Shown: piece by piece, positions 25,846 through 34,265 of the stretch
Layout: each line of letters begins with the position of its first letter
Position numbering within the stretch: position 1 is the first letter of the stretch
Assembly (NCBI GenBank): GCA_023251135.1
Contig: JAHEZJ010000035.1
Location: forward strand, 9,287 to 69,757
Direction: 5' to 3'
Source of the DNA: Flavobacterium sp.
GTDB taxonomy: Bacteria > Bacteroidota > Bacteroidia > Flavobacteriales > Flavobacteriaceae
DNA: 60,471 nucleotides
The notes under the pieces: generated by a model
Told to the model about the DNA's origin: nothing
Databases searched by the model: none
What the model saw: only the letters and a program-made list of their open reading frames with translations
Program-made: the position numbers and the translations under genes

Positions 25846-25904
25846 AGTTTTATTTTTCTTTATGCAAAATTGTAAAAAGCATTTTCAATAAATCTTGATC
25901 GAAG

Positions 25905-26411
25905 TCAAGACTTTTTTAGCCGGGATAAAGTTTCGGCACTCATCCTTAAATAATTGGCAATATGCCGGTTTGGGATTTCCTGAAAAAGCTGTGGACTTCT
26001 TTTTAAAACCCTTTCATATCTTTCTTTTGGCGAATTGGTCAGAATATCGATCTCACGTTCCATTTGCTGAACAACCAAATTTTCCAGAATTTTTATCCAT
26101 AAATTTCTATTGCTTTCTGTTTCTAAAAATTGGTCAATTTGTTGTTTGTGAACCACCTTTAGAACCGTTTTTTTGATCGCCTGAATAAACAAATCGGAAG
26201 GTTTACCCGTCAAAAAAGAATCCAATGAAACGATCAAATTTTCTTTATAACCAAATCTAATGGTTCGTTCTTCATATTCGTCTAAAACAAAAATCCTAAG
26301 GCTTCCGCTTACTATAAAATACATATTGGTATCAATACTGCCTTTCACCTTCAGAAATTCGTTTCTGTCGATGGTTATTGTCTTCTCCGAAAGTTCAATA
26401 ATTTCTTTCAT
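25905..26411 (-). CDS. Crp/Fnr-family transcriptional regulator
   Basis: 168 aa, shorter than classic Crp (about 200). Residues 15-110 form the cyclic-nucleotide-binding-like barrel (KVKGSIDTNMYFIVSGSLRI, RTIRFGYKENLIVSLDSFL). Residues 125-168 hold a compact helix-turn-helix (IPNRHIANYLRMSAETLSRL). The signal ligand is unknown, and cAMP-contact residues are not obvious. It precedes the DinB and methyltransferase genes on the same strand and may regulate them; spacing allows one transcript. Confidence 0.88.
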   Translation of the reverse strand: MKEIIELSEKTITIDRNEFLKVKGSIDTNMYFIVSGSLRIFVLDEYEERTIRFGYKENLIVSLDSFLTGKPSDLFIQAIKKTVLKVVHKQQIDQFLETESNRNLWIKILENLVVQQMEREIDILTNSPKERYERVLKRSPQLFQEIPNRHIANYLRMSAETLSRLKKS

Positions 26412-26656
26412 TTCCTGTCTGCCATAGGTTTTGATCTACTTGCAATTCACTTATTTCTCTGTGCATAACTGCCCCTTTACCAAAACAGTAACACTCTTTT
26501 ATCAAGCATAAGATTTTACAATACTACACAAAAAAAGAATACCGGAATTAGCTTTTTAGATAAATCGATTTTTTTTGAAATGGTAATTAAGTAAAGTCTA
26601 TTTTAAAGTAATTCCATTTACCTATTCGTCCAAAGAAAATTAAAAAATGCAACGCA
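26412..26656. other. Intergenic stretch with no recognised feature
   Basis: Between the start of the Crp-like gene and the deoD terminator I see no ORF, RNA or clear promoter match. Confidence 0.4.
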
Positions 26657-26686
26657 TAAAAAAACTCCTTAATTTCTTAAGGAGTT
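26657..26686 (-). terminator. Terminator after deoD
   Basis: Perfect 10-bp stem AACTCCTTAA / TTAAGGAGTT with a 4-nt loop and a T-run on the minus strand, about 60 bases past the deoD stop. Next to it (26687-26730) is a stretch resembling a decayed tRNA 3' end. Confidence 0.75.
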
Positions 26687-26749
26687 ACTTGATGACTGAT
26701 GAGGGATTAATGCAAAACCTCTGCAACCTAATATTTCAGCACAATTTAA

Positions 26750-27454
26750 TTAAGCTAACTGCAACGCTAAATCCATCATTTCTTTAAAAGAATTTTGCCT
26801 GTCATCTGCCGATAAAGACTCTTTTCTAAGAATATGATCGGATACCGTCAAAATAGACAGCGCCTTTTTTCTGTATTTGGCAGCAATAGAATACAACGCA
26901 GCTGTTTCCATATCAACACCCAACACGCCGTAAGTTTTCCAATTTAAAAAAGGATCACCTAAATGACTTTCAGTATAGAAAAAATCAGATGTCAATACCG
27001 ACCCTATATGTGTTTTTACCGTACTTTTTTCTGCAATTTCATTGGCCTTTTTTAATAATTCAAAATTGGCTGTCGGAGCAAAATCACTCCCATTAAATCT
27101 AAGCTTATTCATCCCGGAATCCGTACACGCACTCATAGCCAAAACGACATCCATCATGTTTACATCTTCCTGAATAGAACCACAAGACCCAATTCTAACC
27201 AATGTTTCTACTCCATACTCTTCAATCAATTCTGTAATATAAATAGAAATTGAAGGCATCCCCATACCTGTACCCTGCACGCTAATTCTCTTACCATTAT
27301 AATAACCCGTATAACCCAACATTCCTCTCACCTCATTATAACACGTAACATCTGTTAAAAATGTTTCCGCTATCAACTTTGCTCTTTTTGGATCACCAGG
27401 AAGTAAAACAAAATCTGCTATATCGCCCTTTTTTGCATTATTATGTGCACTCAT
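26750..27454 (-). CDS. deoD: Purine-nucleoside phosphorylase, DeoD type
   Basis: 234 aa, close to the usual 235-240 aa of hexameric bacterial enzymes. It splits purine nucleosides with phosphate to give base and ribose-1-phosphate in nucleoside salvage. Visible blocks: [17 protein letters not shown], the signature [34 protein letters not shown] (purine and ribose contacts) and TVSDHILR with the catalytic Asp. It is monocistronic, with a hairpin terminator 60 bases after the stop. Confidence 0.95.
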   Translation of the reverse strand: MSAHNNAKKGDIADFVLLPGDPKRAKLIAETFLTDVTCYNEVRGMLGYTGYYNGKRISVQGTGMGMPSISIYITELIEEYGVETLVRIGSCGSIQEDVNMMDVVLAMSACTDSGMNKLRFNGSDFAPTANFELLKKANEIAEKSTVKTHIGSVLTSDFFYTESHLGDPFLNWKTYGVLGVDMETAALYSIAAKYRKKALSILTVSDHILRKESLSADDRQNSFKEMMDLALQLA

Positions 27455-27598
27455 ATTATCTTTTTTTATTGATTTATAAACTATATTTTCCTACTTTAAT
27501 TTACTTAATCCGAACAAGCTAAGTTAATCATTAATTTATTCCTGCTTTCACTGAATAAAATGTAACCAACAACTCCATAGGTCATCATAAAATAAAAA

Positions 27599-27626
27599 AC
27601 CTCTAAAATCAAATGACTTTAGAGGT
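27599..27626 (-). repeat. Terminator-like hairpin repeat, copy 2 (duplicated)
   Basis: ACCTCTAAA / TTTAGAGGT with the same 10-nt loop as the hairpin at 18903. A third copy, with one stem mismatch, lies 124 bases downstream at 27723. The flanking sequence (CGCTaaataAAATacAacc-like) is related too, so the whole block is a tandem duplication. Confidence 0.7.
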
Positions 27627-27633
27627 GGTGTTA

Positions 27634-27668
27634 TTTGTAGGCGTCCAAGGATTTAAACCCCTACCCGC
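27634..27668 (-). pseudogene. Decayed tRNA 3' half
   Basis: GTAGGCGTCCAAGGATTTAA followed by ACCCCTACCCGC resembles the T-arm and acceptor end of a minus-strand tRNA, with the conserved GTTCGAA degraded to an ATTTAAA-like loop. It sits just 5' of a copy of the hairpin that also follows the intact tRNA-Val. No 5' half is left. Confidence 0.4.
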
Positions 27669-27722
27669 TTTCGCTAAATAAAATACAAACAACAACACCA
27701 TAGATCTTCCATAAAACAAAAA

Positions 27723-27750
27723 ACCTCCAAAATCATATGACTTTGAAGGT
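27723..27750 (-). terminator. Terminator after tRNA-Val copy 2 (hairpin repeat, copy 3)
   Basis: ACCTCCAAA / TTTGAAGGT (8 of 9 pairs) with a T-run on the minus strand, 10 bases beyond the tRNA. Same hairpin family as 18903 and 27599. Confidence 0.65.
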
Positions 27751-27760
27751 TGTATTTTTG

Positions 27761-27835
27761 TGGGCGATGAGGGGTTCGAACCCCCGACCCCCTCGGTGTA
27801 AACGAGGTGCTCTGAACCAGCTGAGCTAATCGCCC
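27761..27835 (-). tRNA. tRNA-Val (TAC), copy 2
   Basis: 75 nt, identical in every base to the copy at 24318-24392; anticodon TAC. Upstream promoter and about 85 bases of flank are also duplicated with a few changes. The downstream sides differ: this copy has a different terminator and no tRNA-Tyr partner. Confidence 0.97.
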
Positions 27836-27872
27836 TATTTTACTAGGTTGCTATCGTTTGTGATTGCGAGTG

Positions 27873-27903
27873 CAAATATACAGTTAGATTTTGCATTTAC
27901 AAG
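27873..27903 (-). promoter_or_regulatory. Promoter for tRNA-Val copy 2
   Basis: Minus-strand CTTG (27903-27900), 19 nt, TATATTTG (27880-27873), the same as before copy 1, 37 bases from the tRNA 5' end. Confidence 0.65.
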
Positions 27904-28045
27904 CTTATTTTGAAAAAAAATGAAATAGTTTTTCAAAATAATTCTTAGCAATCTATTTATCAACCCCTTAAAAAACAAATATTTTTTAGCTTTCTTTCCC
28001 ATTTAGTTAAAAAATGAAATCTCAAGGGGTAATTTCGAATATTCT

Positions 28046-28076
28046 TTTGTATTCACTGGCTAGAATCATACATTTG
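28046..28076 (+). promoter_or_regulatory. Promoter for the ABC exporter and porin
   Basis: TTTG at 28046-28049, 19 nt, TACATTTG at 28069-28076: full consensus. The transcript would start near 28082, 17 bases before ATG 28099. Confidence 0.7.
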
Positions 28077-28098
28077 CATACCTTAATAGTATACTCAA

Positions 28099-29889
28099 AT
28101 GCCTAGATATCAAGAAAACGATTTACCTAAAGCTAAATTAGACTCTAATTCACTTCAAAAAGCACTTCGAATTTTTAAATACGGTAAAAACCACAAATGG
28201 AAATTTTTCCTGGGTTTGGTTTTTCTCTTATTAACCAGTGCTACTGCCCTCGCCTTTCCAAAATTAATGGGAATGCTGGTAGATTGTGTGACGAATAAAA
28301 ACCTGAACAGAGCCAACGAGATTGCTGTTGGTCTAATGGTTATCCTGACACTTCAAGCGATCTTCTCTTTTTTCAGAATTTCACTTTTTGTAAATTTTAC
28401 CGAAAATTCGCTTTCCAATATTCGTTTTGCGTTATACGAGAATTTAGTAAAATTACCGATGTCATTTTATTCTCAAAAACGTGTTGGGGAATTAAACAGC
28501 CGAATCAGCGCTGACATTTCACAACTGCAAGACACCTTTACTACTACCATCGCTGAGTTTTTACGCCAGCTGATTTTAATTATTGGTGGATTTGTTATTT
28601 TAGGAAACATCAGTCCAAAACTAACCCTGATGATGCTGGCCATTGTGCCAATTGTAGCGGTAGCAGCAGTTGTTTTTGGAAGATTCATTCGCAAATACGG
28701 AAAGAAAACACAGGACAAAGTAGCCGAAAGTCAGGTGATAGTAGAAGAAACACTGCAAGGAATTAGCAATGTAAAAGCTTTCGCCAACGAATGGTACGAA
28801 ATCCAGCGTTATAAAAATAAAATCAAAGAAATTGTAAAAATCGCTATTAAAGGTGGACAGTACAGAGGTTACTTTGCTTCGTTTATTATCCTTTGTCTTT
28901 TTGGCTGTGTGGTTGCTGTAGTTTGGTACGGAATCACCCTAACCATTAAAGGTGAAGTTGAAGGCGTTGGAGATTTAATTTCGTTTGTGCTTTATACTAC
29001 ATTTATCGGAGCCTCTTTTGGAGGTATTGCCGAGATGTATGCTCAGATTCAAAAAGCAGTAGGTGCAACCGAGCGTGTTTTTGAATTACTGGAAGAAACT
29101 CCGGAGGAAATCAACGCCAAAGCAAGGACTACTCCTATTGAAAAAATCAAAGGAAATGTTGCCTTCAAAAATGTTGCCTTCAGCTACCCTTCAAGAAAGG
29201 AAATTGAGGTTTTAAAAGATGTGAATTTTACAGCCGAATTCGGTCAGAAAATTGCGATTGTAGGTCCAAGTGGCGCCGGAAAATCGACTATCTCTTCTCT
29301 GCTTTTACGTTTTTACGACATTACTTCAGGTGAAATAATTGTGGACGGAAAAAGTATCTATGATTACGATCTGGAAGATCTACGCGGCAACATGAGTATT
29401 GTCCCTCAGGACGTTATACTATTTGGAGGAACGATTAAAGAAAATATCGCATACGGAAAACCGGATGCTACCAACGAAGAAATTATAGCGGCTGCAAAAC
29501 AAGCCAATGCCTTTAATTTTGTTGAAGGTTTCCCTGAAAAATTCGAGACTTTGGTAGGAGAACGCGGTGTTAAATTATCTGGCGGACAACGTCAGCGTAT
29601 CGCTATAGCCAGAGCATTGCTTAAAAACCCAAGTATCTTAATTTTAGATGAGGCCACGTCTTCTTTGGATAGTGAAAGCGAAAAACTGGTTCAGGAAGCT
29701 TTAGAAGTTTTAATGGAAGGAAGAACCAGTATTATTATTGCTCACCGTCTTTCGACTATTAGAAATGCTGATAAAATTTTGGTTCTCGATAATGGAAAAA
29801 TTACGGAAGAAGGTACGCATCAGGAATTAATCAATTTGGAGAACGGAACTTATAAGAACTTAAGTAATCTTCAATTCAGCAACTCTTAA
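28099..29889 (+). CDS. ABC exporter half-transporter (fused membrane and ATPase domains)
   Basis: 596 aa. Residues 30-320 carry six membrane helices of the type I exporter fold; residues 355-596 are the ATPase with Walker A GPSGAGKST, signature LSGGQRQRIAIARA, Walker B ILILDEATSSLDSE and switch His in IIAHRLSTI. It should work as a homodimer in the inner membrane, exporting lipids or drugs (MsbA/multidrug-like). The substrate cannot be read. It has its own consensus promoter and is followed by a porin gene 41 bases downstream, probably co-transcribed. Confidence 0.92.
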   Translation: MPRYQENDLPKAKLDSNSLQKALRIFKYGKNHKWKFFLGLVFLLLTSATALAFPKLMGMLVDCVTNKNLNRANEIAVGLMVILTLQAIFSFFRISLFVNFTENSLSNIRFALYENLVKLPMSFYSQKRVGELNSRISADISQLQDTFTTTIAEFLRQLILIIGGFVILGNISPKLTLMMLAIVPIVAVAAVVFGRFIRKYGKKTQDKVAESQVIVEETLQGISNVKAFANEWYEIQRYKNKIKEIVKIAIKGGQYRGYFASFIILCLFGCVVAVVWYGITLTIKGEVEGVGDLISFVLYTTFIGASFGGIAEMYAQIQKAVGATERVFELLEETPEEINAKARTTPIEKIKGNVAFKNVAFSYPSRKEIEVLKDVNFTAEFGQKIAIVGPSGAGKSTISSLLLRFYDITSGEIIVDGKSIYDYDLEDLRGNMSIVPQDVILFGGTIKENIAYGKPDATNEEIIAAAKQANAFNFVEGFPEKFETLVGERGVKLSGGQRQRIAIARALLKNPSILILDEATSSLDSESEKLVQEALEVLMEGRTSIIIAHRLSTIRNADKILVLDNGKITEEGTHQELINLENGTYKNLSNLQFSNS

Positions 29890-29930
29890 CCGAAATGTAA
29901 ATAGTACTAACTCATTTTAACTTTAAAGTA

Positions 29931-31238
29931 ATGCCACATTTAAGAATCGTTTTAATTTTATTATTTATTGTTTTAAATACCATCAGTGTTCTGGCTCAGG
30001 AAAAACCTTTTAACGTAGTTAACATTTCCAAAGACGGATCACAATACATCAAATTCGGAATGAACCTTCAGGTTTGGGGAAGATATGCAGAATTGAACGA
30101 AGGCAGTAAAATTGGCACAAATGAAGTTAGCGATACTTATGACGTTGTAATCAGACGTTTGCGTTTGCAGGCTATGGGAATGCTGACTGAGAATATTTTC
30201 TTTCACCTTCAGTTAGGTCAGAACAATATTAATTTTACTCAAAACAACGGCCCTTCAAATGCACCGCTTTCGGTTATGGACGCTTTGGGAGAATACCATT
30301 TCAACGAAAAACTTCATATCGGTGGTGGATTGACAGCCTGGGGAGCAGGAACCACACGTTATTCGGCAAACAGTTCTTCATCACATCTTACGCTGGATAC
30401 TCCAATGTACCAGCAGTTTACAAACATTTCATCGACCTTCGGAAATCGAAATTTGAGCATATATGCTAAAGGATATTTGGGCAAGTTTAACTATCGTGCG
30501 GCTATCACAAATCCGTATCGAAATACAGCAGACAATCTGGGGATAAATTCTTCGGTGAGCACACAAACACCAAGAGCGCAATACTCAGGAATTCTAACTT
30601 ATTCTTTCTTCGATAAAGAATCACTTGAAGACGCCTACCATAAGGGCACTTACTTAGGTACAAAGAAAATCCTGAATGTTGCCTTAGGTTATATGACTCA
30701 AGCCAAAGCCATGTGGCATTTAACACCCGATGCAACAGTTGCGTATGACGACATGAAAATCTTAGGTCTCGATGTTTTTTACGACAGTCCGGTTAACAGC
30801 AAAGGAGCTGCCATAACAGCTTATGCCGCTTTCAACAACAATAATTATGGTAAGAACTACATTCAGTCCGTTAACACCCCGAATCCCGCTATTGGAGACA
30901 ATACTTTAATTAATGGTTCAGGTGCAGGGTTTATTGGTGTAGGTACCGGAAATATTTATTACGCACAGCTAGGGTATCTTTTTGGAAAATCAGACAATCC
31001 AGCCCAAAAAGGCCGTTTTCAGCCATATGCCGCTACACAAATTGCCGATTTAGAAGCTTTAGACACACCAATGACTATGTACGAATTAGGAGTAAATTAT
31101 TACACTACAGGTACTTTGGGGCCAAAATTCAGTTTAAACTACCAAAACAGAGCCGTGTTTGACAAAACATTATTAGGCGCTTACAAACAAAATGATCGAT
31201 TAGGGATGGTTGTGTTGCAATGCCAAGTTTCGTTTTAA
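29931..31238 (+). CDS. Outer-membrane porin (phosphate-selective-like)
   Basis: 435 aa with a signal peptide ending VLAQ. A barrel of alternating strands: YIKFGMNLQVWGRYAELNEG, VVIRRLRLQAMGMLTENIFF, HLQLGQNNINF, ELGVNYYTTGTLGPKFSLNY, ending in CQVSF with a terminal Phe. The IRRLRLQAMG block and overall shape resemble the OprP/OprO-like porins annotated in this phylum. The selectivity is unknown. 41 bases after the ABC exporter; a repeat-rich gap follows. Confidence 0.82.
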   Translation: MPHLRIVLILLFIVLNTISVLAQEKPFNVVNISKDGSQYIKFGMNLQVWGRYAELNEGSKIGTNEVSDTYDVVIRRLRLQAMGMLTENIFFHLQLGQNNINFTQNNGPSNAPLSVMDALGEYHFNEKLHIGGGLTAWGAGTTRYSANSSSSHLTLDTPMYQQFTNISSTFGNRNLSIYAKGYLGKFNYRAAITNPYRNTADNLGINSSVSTQTPRAQYSGILTYSFFDKESLEDAYHKGTYLGTKKILNVALGYMTQAKAMWHLTPDATVAYDDMKILGLDVFYDSPVNSKGAAITAYAAFNNNNYGKNYIQSVNTPNPAIGDNTLINGSGAGFIGVGTGNIYYAQLGYLFGKSDNPAQKGRFQPYAATQIADLEALDTPMTMYELGVNYYTTGTLGPKFSLNYQNRAVFDKTLLGAYKQNDRLGMVVLQCQVSF

Positions 31239-31258
31239 AAAAATAAAATTCCAATAAA

Positions 31259-31308
31259 CAAATTCCAAATTCCAAATCCAATCGTAACAGTTGGGATTTG
31301 GGATTTTT
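31259..31308. repeat. AAATTCCAA-type inverted repeat, copy C
   Basis: CAAATTCCAAATTCCAAATC at 31259 and TTGGGATTTGGGATTTTT at 31291 pair imperfectly around a short loop with a T-run; probably also the terminator of the porin transcript. Confidence 0.65.
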
Positions 31309-31321
31309 TTATTAAATATTT

Positions 31322-31355
31322 AAACCCGAAAGGTTTTAAAAACCCGTCGGGTTTA
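31322..31355. repeat. AAACCCG hairpin repeat, diverged copy
   Basis: AAACCCGAAAGGTTTT and AAAACCCGTCGGGTTT form a hairpin of the family seen in cleaner form at 50926 and 51059. Confidence 0.65.
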
Positions 31356-31393
31356 AGCGATCGATTAGGAGATCCCAAATTCCAAATACAAAA

Positions 31394-31433
31394 AATCCCA
31401 AATTCCAATCATAACAATTGGGATTTGGGATTT
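31394..31433. repeat. AAATTCCAA-type inverted repeat, copy D; probable terminator of putA-like gene
   Basis: AAATCCCAAATTCCAAT at 31394-31410 and ATTGGGATTTGGGATTT at 31417-31433 pair with one mismatch. It lies 25 bases beyond the stop of the minus-strand proline dehydrogenase gene. Confidence 0.65.
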
Positions 31434-31457
31434 TTAAATTTATTGGAATTTTTACTA

Positions 31458-32627
31458 CTATTTTCCTTTTCTTCTCTTACGTTCTGCTTTAATCATAGAC
31501 AATTCGCGGCTTGTTTGCCCCGCAACAGAAGTATTTTCTTCTGCACGACGAATTAAGTAAGGCATCACATCTTTTACAGGTCCAAATGGTAAATACTTCG
31601 CCACATTATAGCCGTTCTCAGCTAAATTATAACTAATATTATCACTCATTCCGTACAATTGTCCAAACCAGATTTTAGTATCGTTTTTGGCAACTCCTTT
31701 CTCCTGCATCATCTCCATCAATTTATAAGAGCTCAATTCGTTGTGAGTTCCTGCAAAAATCGACATAATATCTAGGTGTTCTGCCATATAATGTACAGCA
31801 GCATCATAATTAATATCTGTAGCTTCTTTAGAGACACAAATTGGCGAAACATAGTTTTTCTCTTCTGCACGCTTATTTTCTTTCTCCATATAAGCACCAC
31901 GAACCAATTTCATTCCAATAAAGAAACCTTCGTTTTTAGCTACTTCATGCAATTTTTTCAAATAATCCAAACGATCCCAACGGTACATTTGCAAAGTATT
32001 AAAAACAATCGCTTTTTCTTTATTGTATTTGCGCATCATGTCGGTAACCAAATCATCGGCTGCATCCTGCATCCAGCTTTCTTCACCGTCAATTAATAAA
32101 GCCACATCTTTTTTGTGAGCTTCACCACAAACCTTATCAAAACGGGCTACTACTCTATCCCACTCTGCTTGTTCTGTTGGAGTCAACGTTTGTTTTTCTC
32201 CTAGTTTTTCATACAATTCAAAACGACCAAAACCTGTTGGCTTAAATACAGCAAACGGAATCGCTAAACGCTCTTTAGCAAATTCAATGGTTTTTAAAGT
32301 CATTTCTAAAGCAGCATCAAACTGCTCTTCTTCTTCTTTTCCTTCAACTGAATAATCCAACACTGATGAAACACCTTTGGTAAACATTTTGTCTACCACT
32401 GTAATACAATCGTCTTCGTTTACACCACCACAAAAATGGTCAAAAACAGTTGCGCGAATCAATCCTTCTACCGGAAGATTTGCTTTAATTGCAAAATTGG
32501 TAACAGCGGTTCCTATCCTCACCAAGGGCTGGCTGTCGATCATTTTAAAAAGAAAATAAGCTCTGTCAAGTTCCGTATCACTTTTTAGTGAAAATGCAAC
32601 CTGAGTGTTATCAAATATTTTTTCCAT
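31458..32627 (-). CDS. Proline dehydrogenase
   Basis: 389 aa from the Met at 32627. The frame opens 55 codons earlier, but MEKIFDNTQVAFSLKSD is the usual beginning in this group. It oxidises proline to pyrroline-5-carboxylate with FAD and passes electrons to quinone. Family blocks: LPVEGLIRATVFDHFCGG, FAVFKPTGFGRFELYEKLGE, MYRWDRLDYL, FIGMKLVRGAYMEKE and the C-terminal YLPFGPVKDVMPYLIRRAEE with the paired Arg that hold the proline. No fused P5C dehydrogenase, unlike PutA. Divergent from aroB. Confidence 0.93.
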   Translation of the reverse strand: MEKIFDNTQVAFSLKSDTELDRAYFLFKMIDSQPLVRIGTAVTNFAIKANLPVEGLIRATVFDHFCGGVNEDDCITVVDKMFTKGVSSVLDYSVEGKEEEEQFDAALEMTLKTIEFAKERLAIPFAVFKPTGFGRFELYEKLGEKQTLTPTEQAEWDRVVARFDKVCGEAHKKDVALLIDGEESWMQDAADDLVTDMMRKYNKEKAIVFNTLQMYRWDRLDYLKKLHEVAKNEGFFIGMKLVRGAYMEKENKRAEEKNYVSPICVSKEATDINYDAAVHYMAEHLDIMSIFAGTHNELSSYKLMEMMQEKGVAKNDTKIWFGQLYGMSDNISYNLAENGYNVAKYLPFGPVKDVMPYLIRRAEENTSVAGQTSRELSMIKAERKRRKGK

Positions 32628-32897
32628 TAAGGTCAGTTTTTTATGCAAATATAGATAGAGTTTTGAATATTCTTCACTAATCGATACCCAATTTTTCAGT
32701 ATCGGCAACAACATTGTTACATTTCTGTAAATTATAACATCAGAAGCCTGCCGGATTCCTTTTTTTTGAAAGAAAATTCGAAACAAACGCACTGGTCCTT
32801 ATCTAGAATGATTCATTTTAAAACAAATAAGAGCAAAACTTTGGATATTATTTAGTGAAAAATGCCTTATTTTGCGCTTTCAATTAACTACAGACAT

Positions 32898-33965
32898 ATG
32901 CAATCCATCCAAGCCAATAATTATCTTGTGCATTTTAACCAAACTGCATACGAAGCTTTAAACAATCACTTAAAAGAAAATAAATATTCTAATTTGTTTA
33001 TCATCGTTGATACGCAAACCAATGAGTATTGTTTACCAAAGTTCCTGCCTTTGCTTGAAACTGATTTGACAATTGAAATTATTGAATTTGAATCCGGAGA
33101 AATCAATAAAAACATTGAAACCTGTATCGAAATCTGGAAAGTATTGACAGAGCTTGGTGCCGACAGAAAGTCGCTAATCATTAATCTGGGTGGTGGCGTT
33201 GTAACAGATTTAGGAGGTTTTGTCGCTTCGACCTTTAAACGCGGAGTTGATTTTATCAATATCCCTACTACCTTATTATCTATGGTGGATGCTTCTGTTG
33301 GAGGAAAAACCGGAGTAGATTTAGGCAATTTAAAAAACCAGATCGGTGTAATTAACGTACCTCAAATGGTATTGATTGATATAAACTATCTTGAAACATT
33401 ACCGCAAGGCGAAATGCGTTCAGGACTTGCCGAAATGCTAAAACACGGTTTGATTTACGATGCAGCCTACTGGAGACAGTTTTTAAATTTAAAAGCAATT
33501 TTATATGACGGTTTAGATGCGTTGATTTATCGCTCTGTTGAAATTAAAAACGACATTGTAATTCAGGATCCAACTGAAAAAAACATTCGTAAAGCATTGA
33601 ATTTCGGACATACGTTAGGACACGCTATTGAAAGTTACTTTTTGGAAAGTGAAACCAAAACAACCTTGTTGCACGGTGAAGCCATAGCGATTGGAATGAT
33701 CCTTGAAAGCTACATATCCCTGCAAAAAGGCCTAATTACGGAAACAGAATATGCCGAAATTAAAAGCAATCTTAAAAGCATTTATGACGATGTAGAAATC
33801 GAAGAAAATGATATCGATCCGATCCTTGAATTGCTTATTCACGACAAAAAAAATGAGTACGGTTTAATTCAATTTGCGTTAATCGAAGGAATCGGAAAAA
33901 TAAAAATTAACCAATCGGTTGAAAATAAATTAATTCTAGACGCGTTTCAGGATTATAAGTATTAA
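32898..33965 (+). CDS. aroB: 3-dehydroquinate synthase
   Basis: 355 aa from ATG 32898. An in-frame ATG at 32862 lies over a promoter-like patch and adds 12 atypical residues. It converts DAHP to 3-dehydroquinate, step 2 of the shikimate pathway. Blocks: NLGGGVVTDLGGFVAS (NAD binding), MVDASVGGKTGVDLGN and LKNQIG, GLAEMLKHGLI, NFGHTLGHAIE (zinc His) and LHGEAIAIGMILE. All expected zinc ligands (Glu, two His) are visible. The gene appears monocistronic. Confidence 0.95.
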   Translation: MQSIQANNYLVHFNQTAYEALNNHLKENKYSNLFIIVDTQTNEYCLPKFLPLLETDLTIEIIEFESGEINKNIETCIEIWKVLTELGADRKSLIINLGGGVVTDLGGFVASTFKRGVDFINIPTTLLSMVDASVGGKTGVDLGNLKNQIGVINVPQMVLIDINYLETLPQGEMRSGLAEMLKHGLIYDAAYWRQFLNLKAILYDGLDALIYRSVEIKNDIVIQDPTEKNIRKALNFGHTLGHAIESYFLESETKTTLLHGEAIAIGMILESYISLQKGLITETEYAEIKSNLKSIYDDVEIEENDIDPILELLIHDKKNEYGLIQFALIEGIGKIKINQSVENKLILDAFQDYKY

Positions 33966-33985
33966 ACTTTTTTTAATAAAAAAGC

Positions 33986-34018
33986 TTTGCTTTAGGTATA
34001 TATTATTTTTTACATTTG
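33986..34018 (+). promoter_or_regulatory. Promoter for the arginine decarboxylase transcript
   Basis: TTTG at 33986-33989, 21 nt, TACATTTG at 34011-34018. The transcript would begin near 34023, leaving a leader of about 240 bases before the decarboxylase. Confidence 0.6.
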
Positions 34019-34023
34019 CCACG

Positions 34024-34203
34024 ATGAAAACAAACAGTAAACAAAGACATTTTAACTCGTATAGAAACCGTCTCAATAGTTCTTTATTAAGAATGTTGAA
34101 TCGTTTTTATAATAGTAAAAGTCCGTTTTGTTTTGATGTTTTTTTGTGCTCAAAAGCGGAACACGAAAAACTGCAAATTGTATTTGCTAATATTAGGGTT
34201 TGA
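34024..34203 (+). CDS. Possible 59-codon leader ORF upstream of arginine decarboxylase
   Basis: ATG 34024 opens a frame of 59 codons ending TGA at 34201, reading MKTNSKQRHFNSYRNRLNSS at its start: very basic and Asn/Ser-rich, with a middle segment SPFCFDVFLC. It begins almost exactly at the predicted transcript start, so it would be leaderless or not translated. No family is recognised. It may instead be just an open stretch within a regulatory 5' leader. Confidence 0.3.
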   Translation: MKTNSKQRHFNSYRNRLNSSLLRMLNRFYNSKSPFCFDVFLCSKAEHEKLQIVFANIRV

Positions 34204-34265
34204 ATTATAGATTAAACATTTGTCATCTATAAAATAAAATTCACATCCTTAATATTAAAAAATAA

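Noticed and set aside
25895-26176. 93-codon plus-strand ORF opposite the Crp-family gene
   Set aside because: It is fully antisense to the regulator, whose domains are clear; no independent support.
32862-32897. Upstream ATG for aroB at 32862
   Set aside because: It adds 12 residues not typical of AroB and lies over a TTTG ... TA-TTTTG promoter-like patch.
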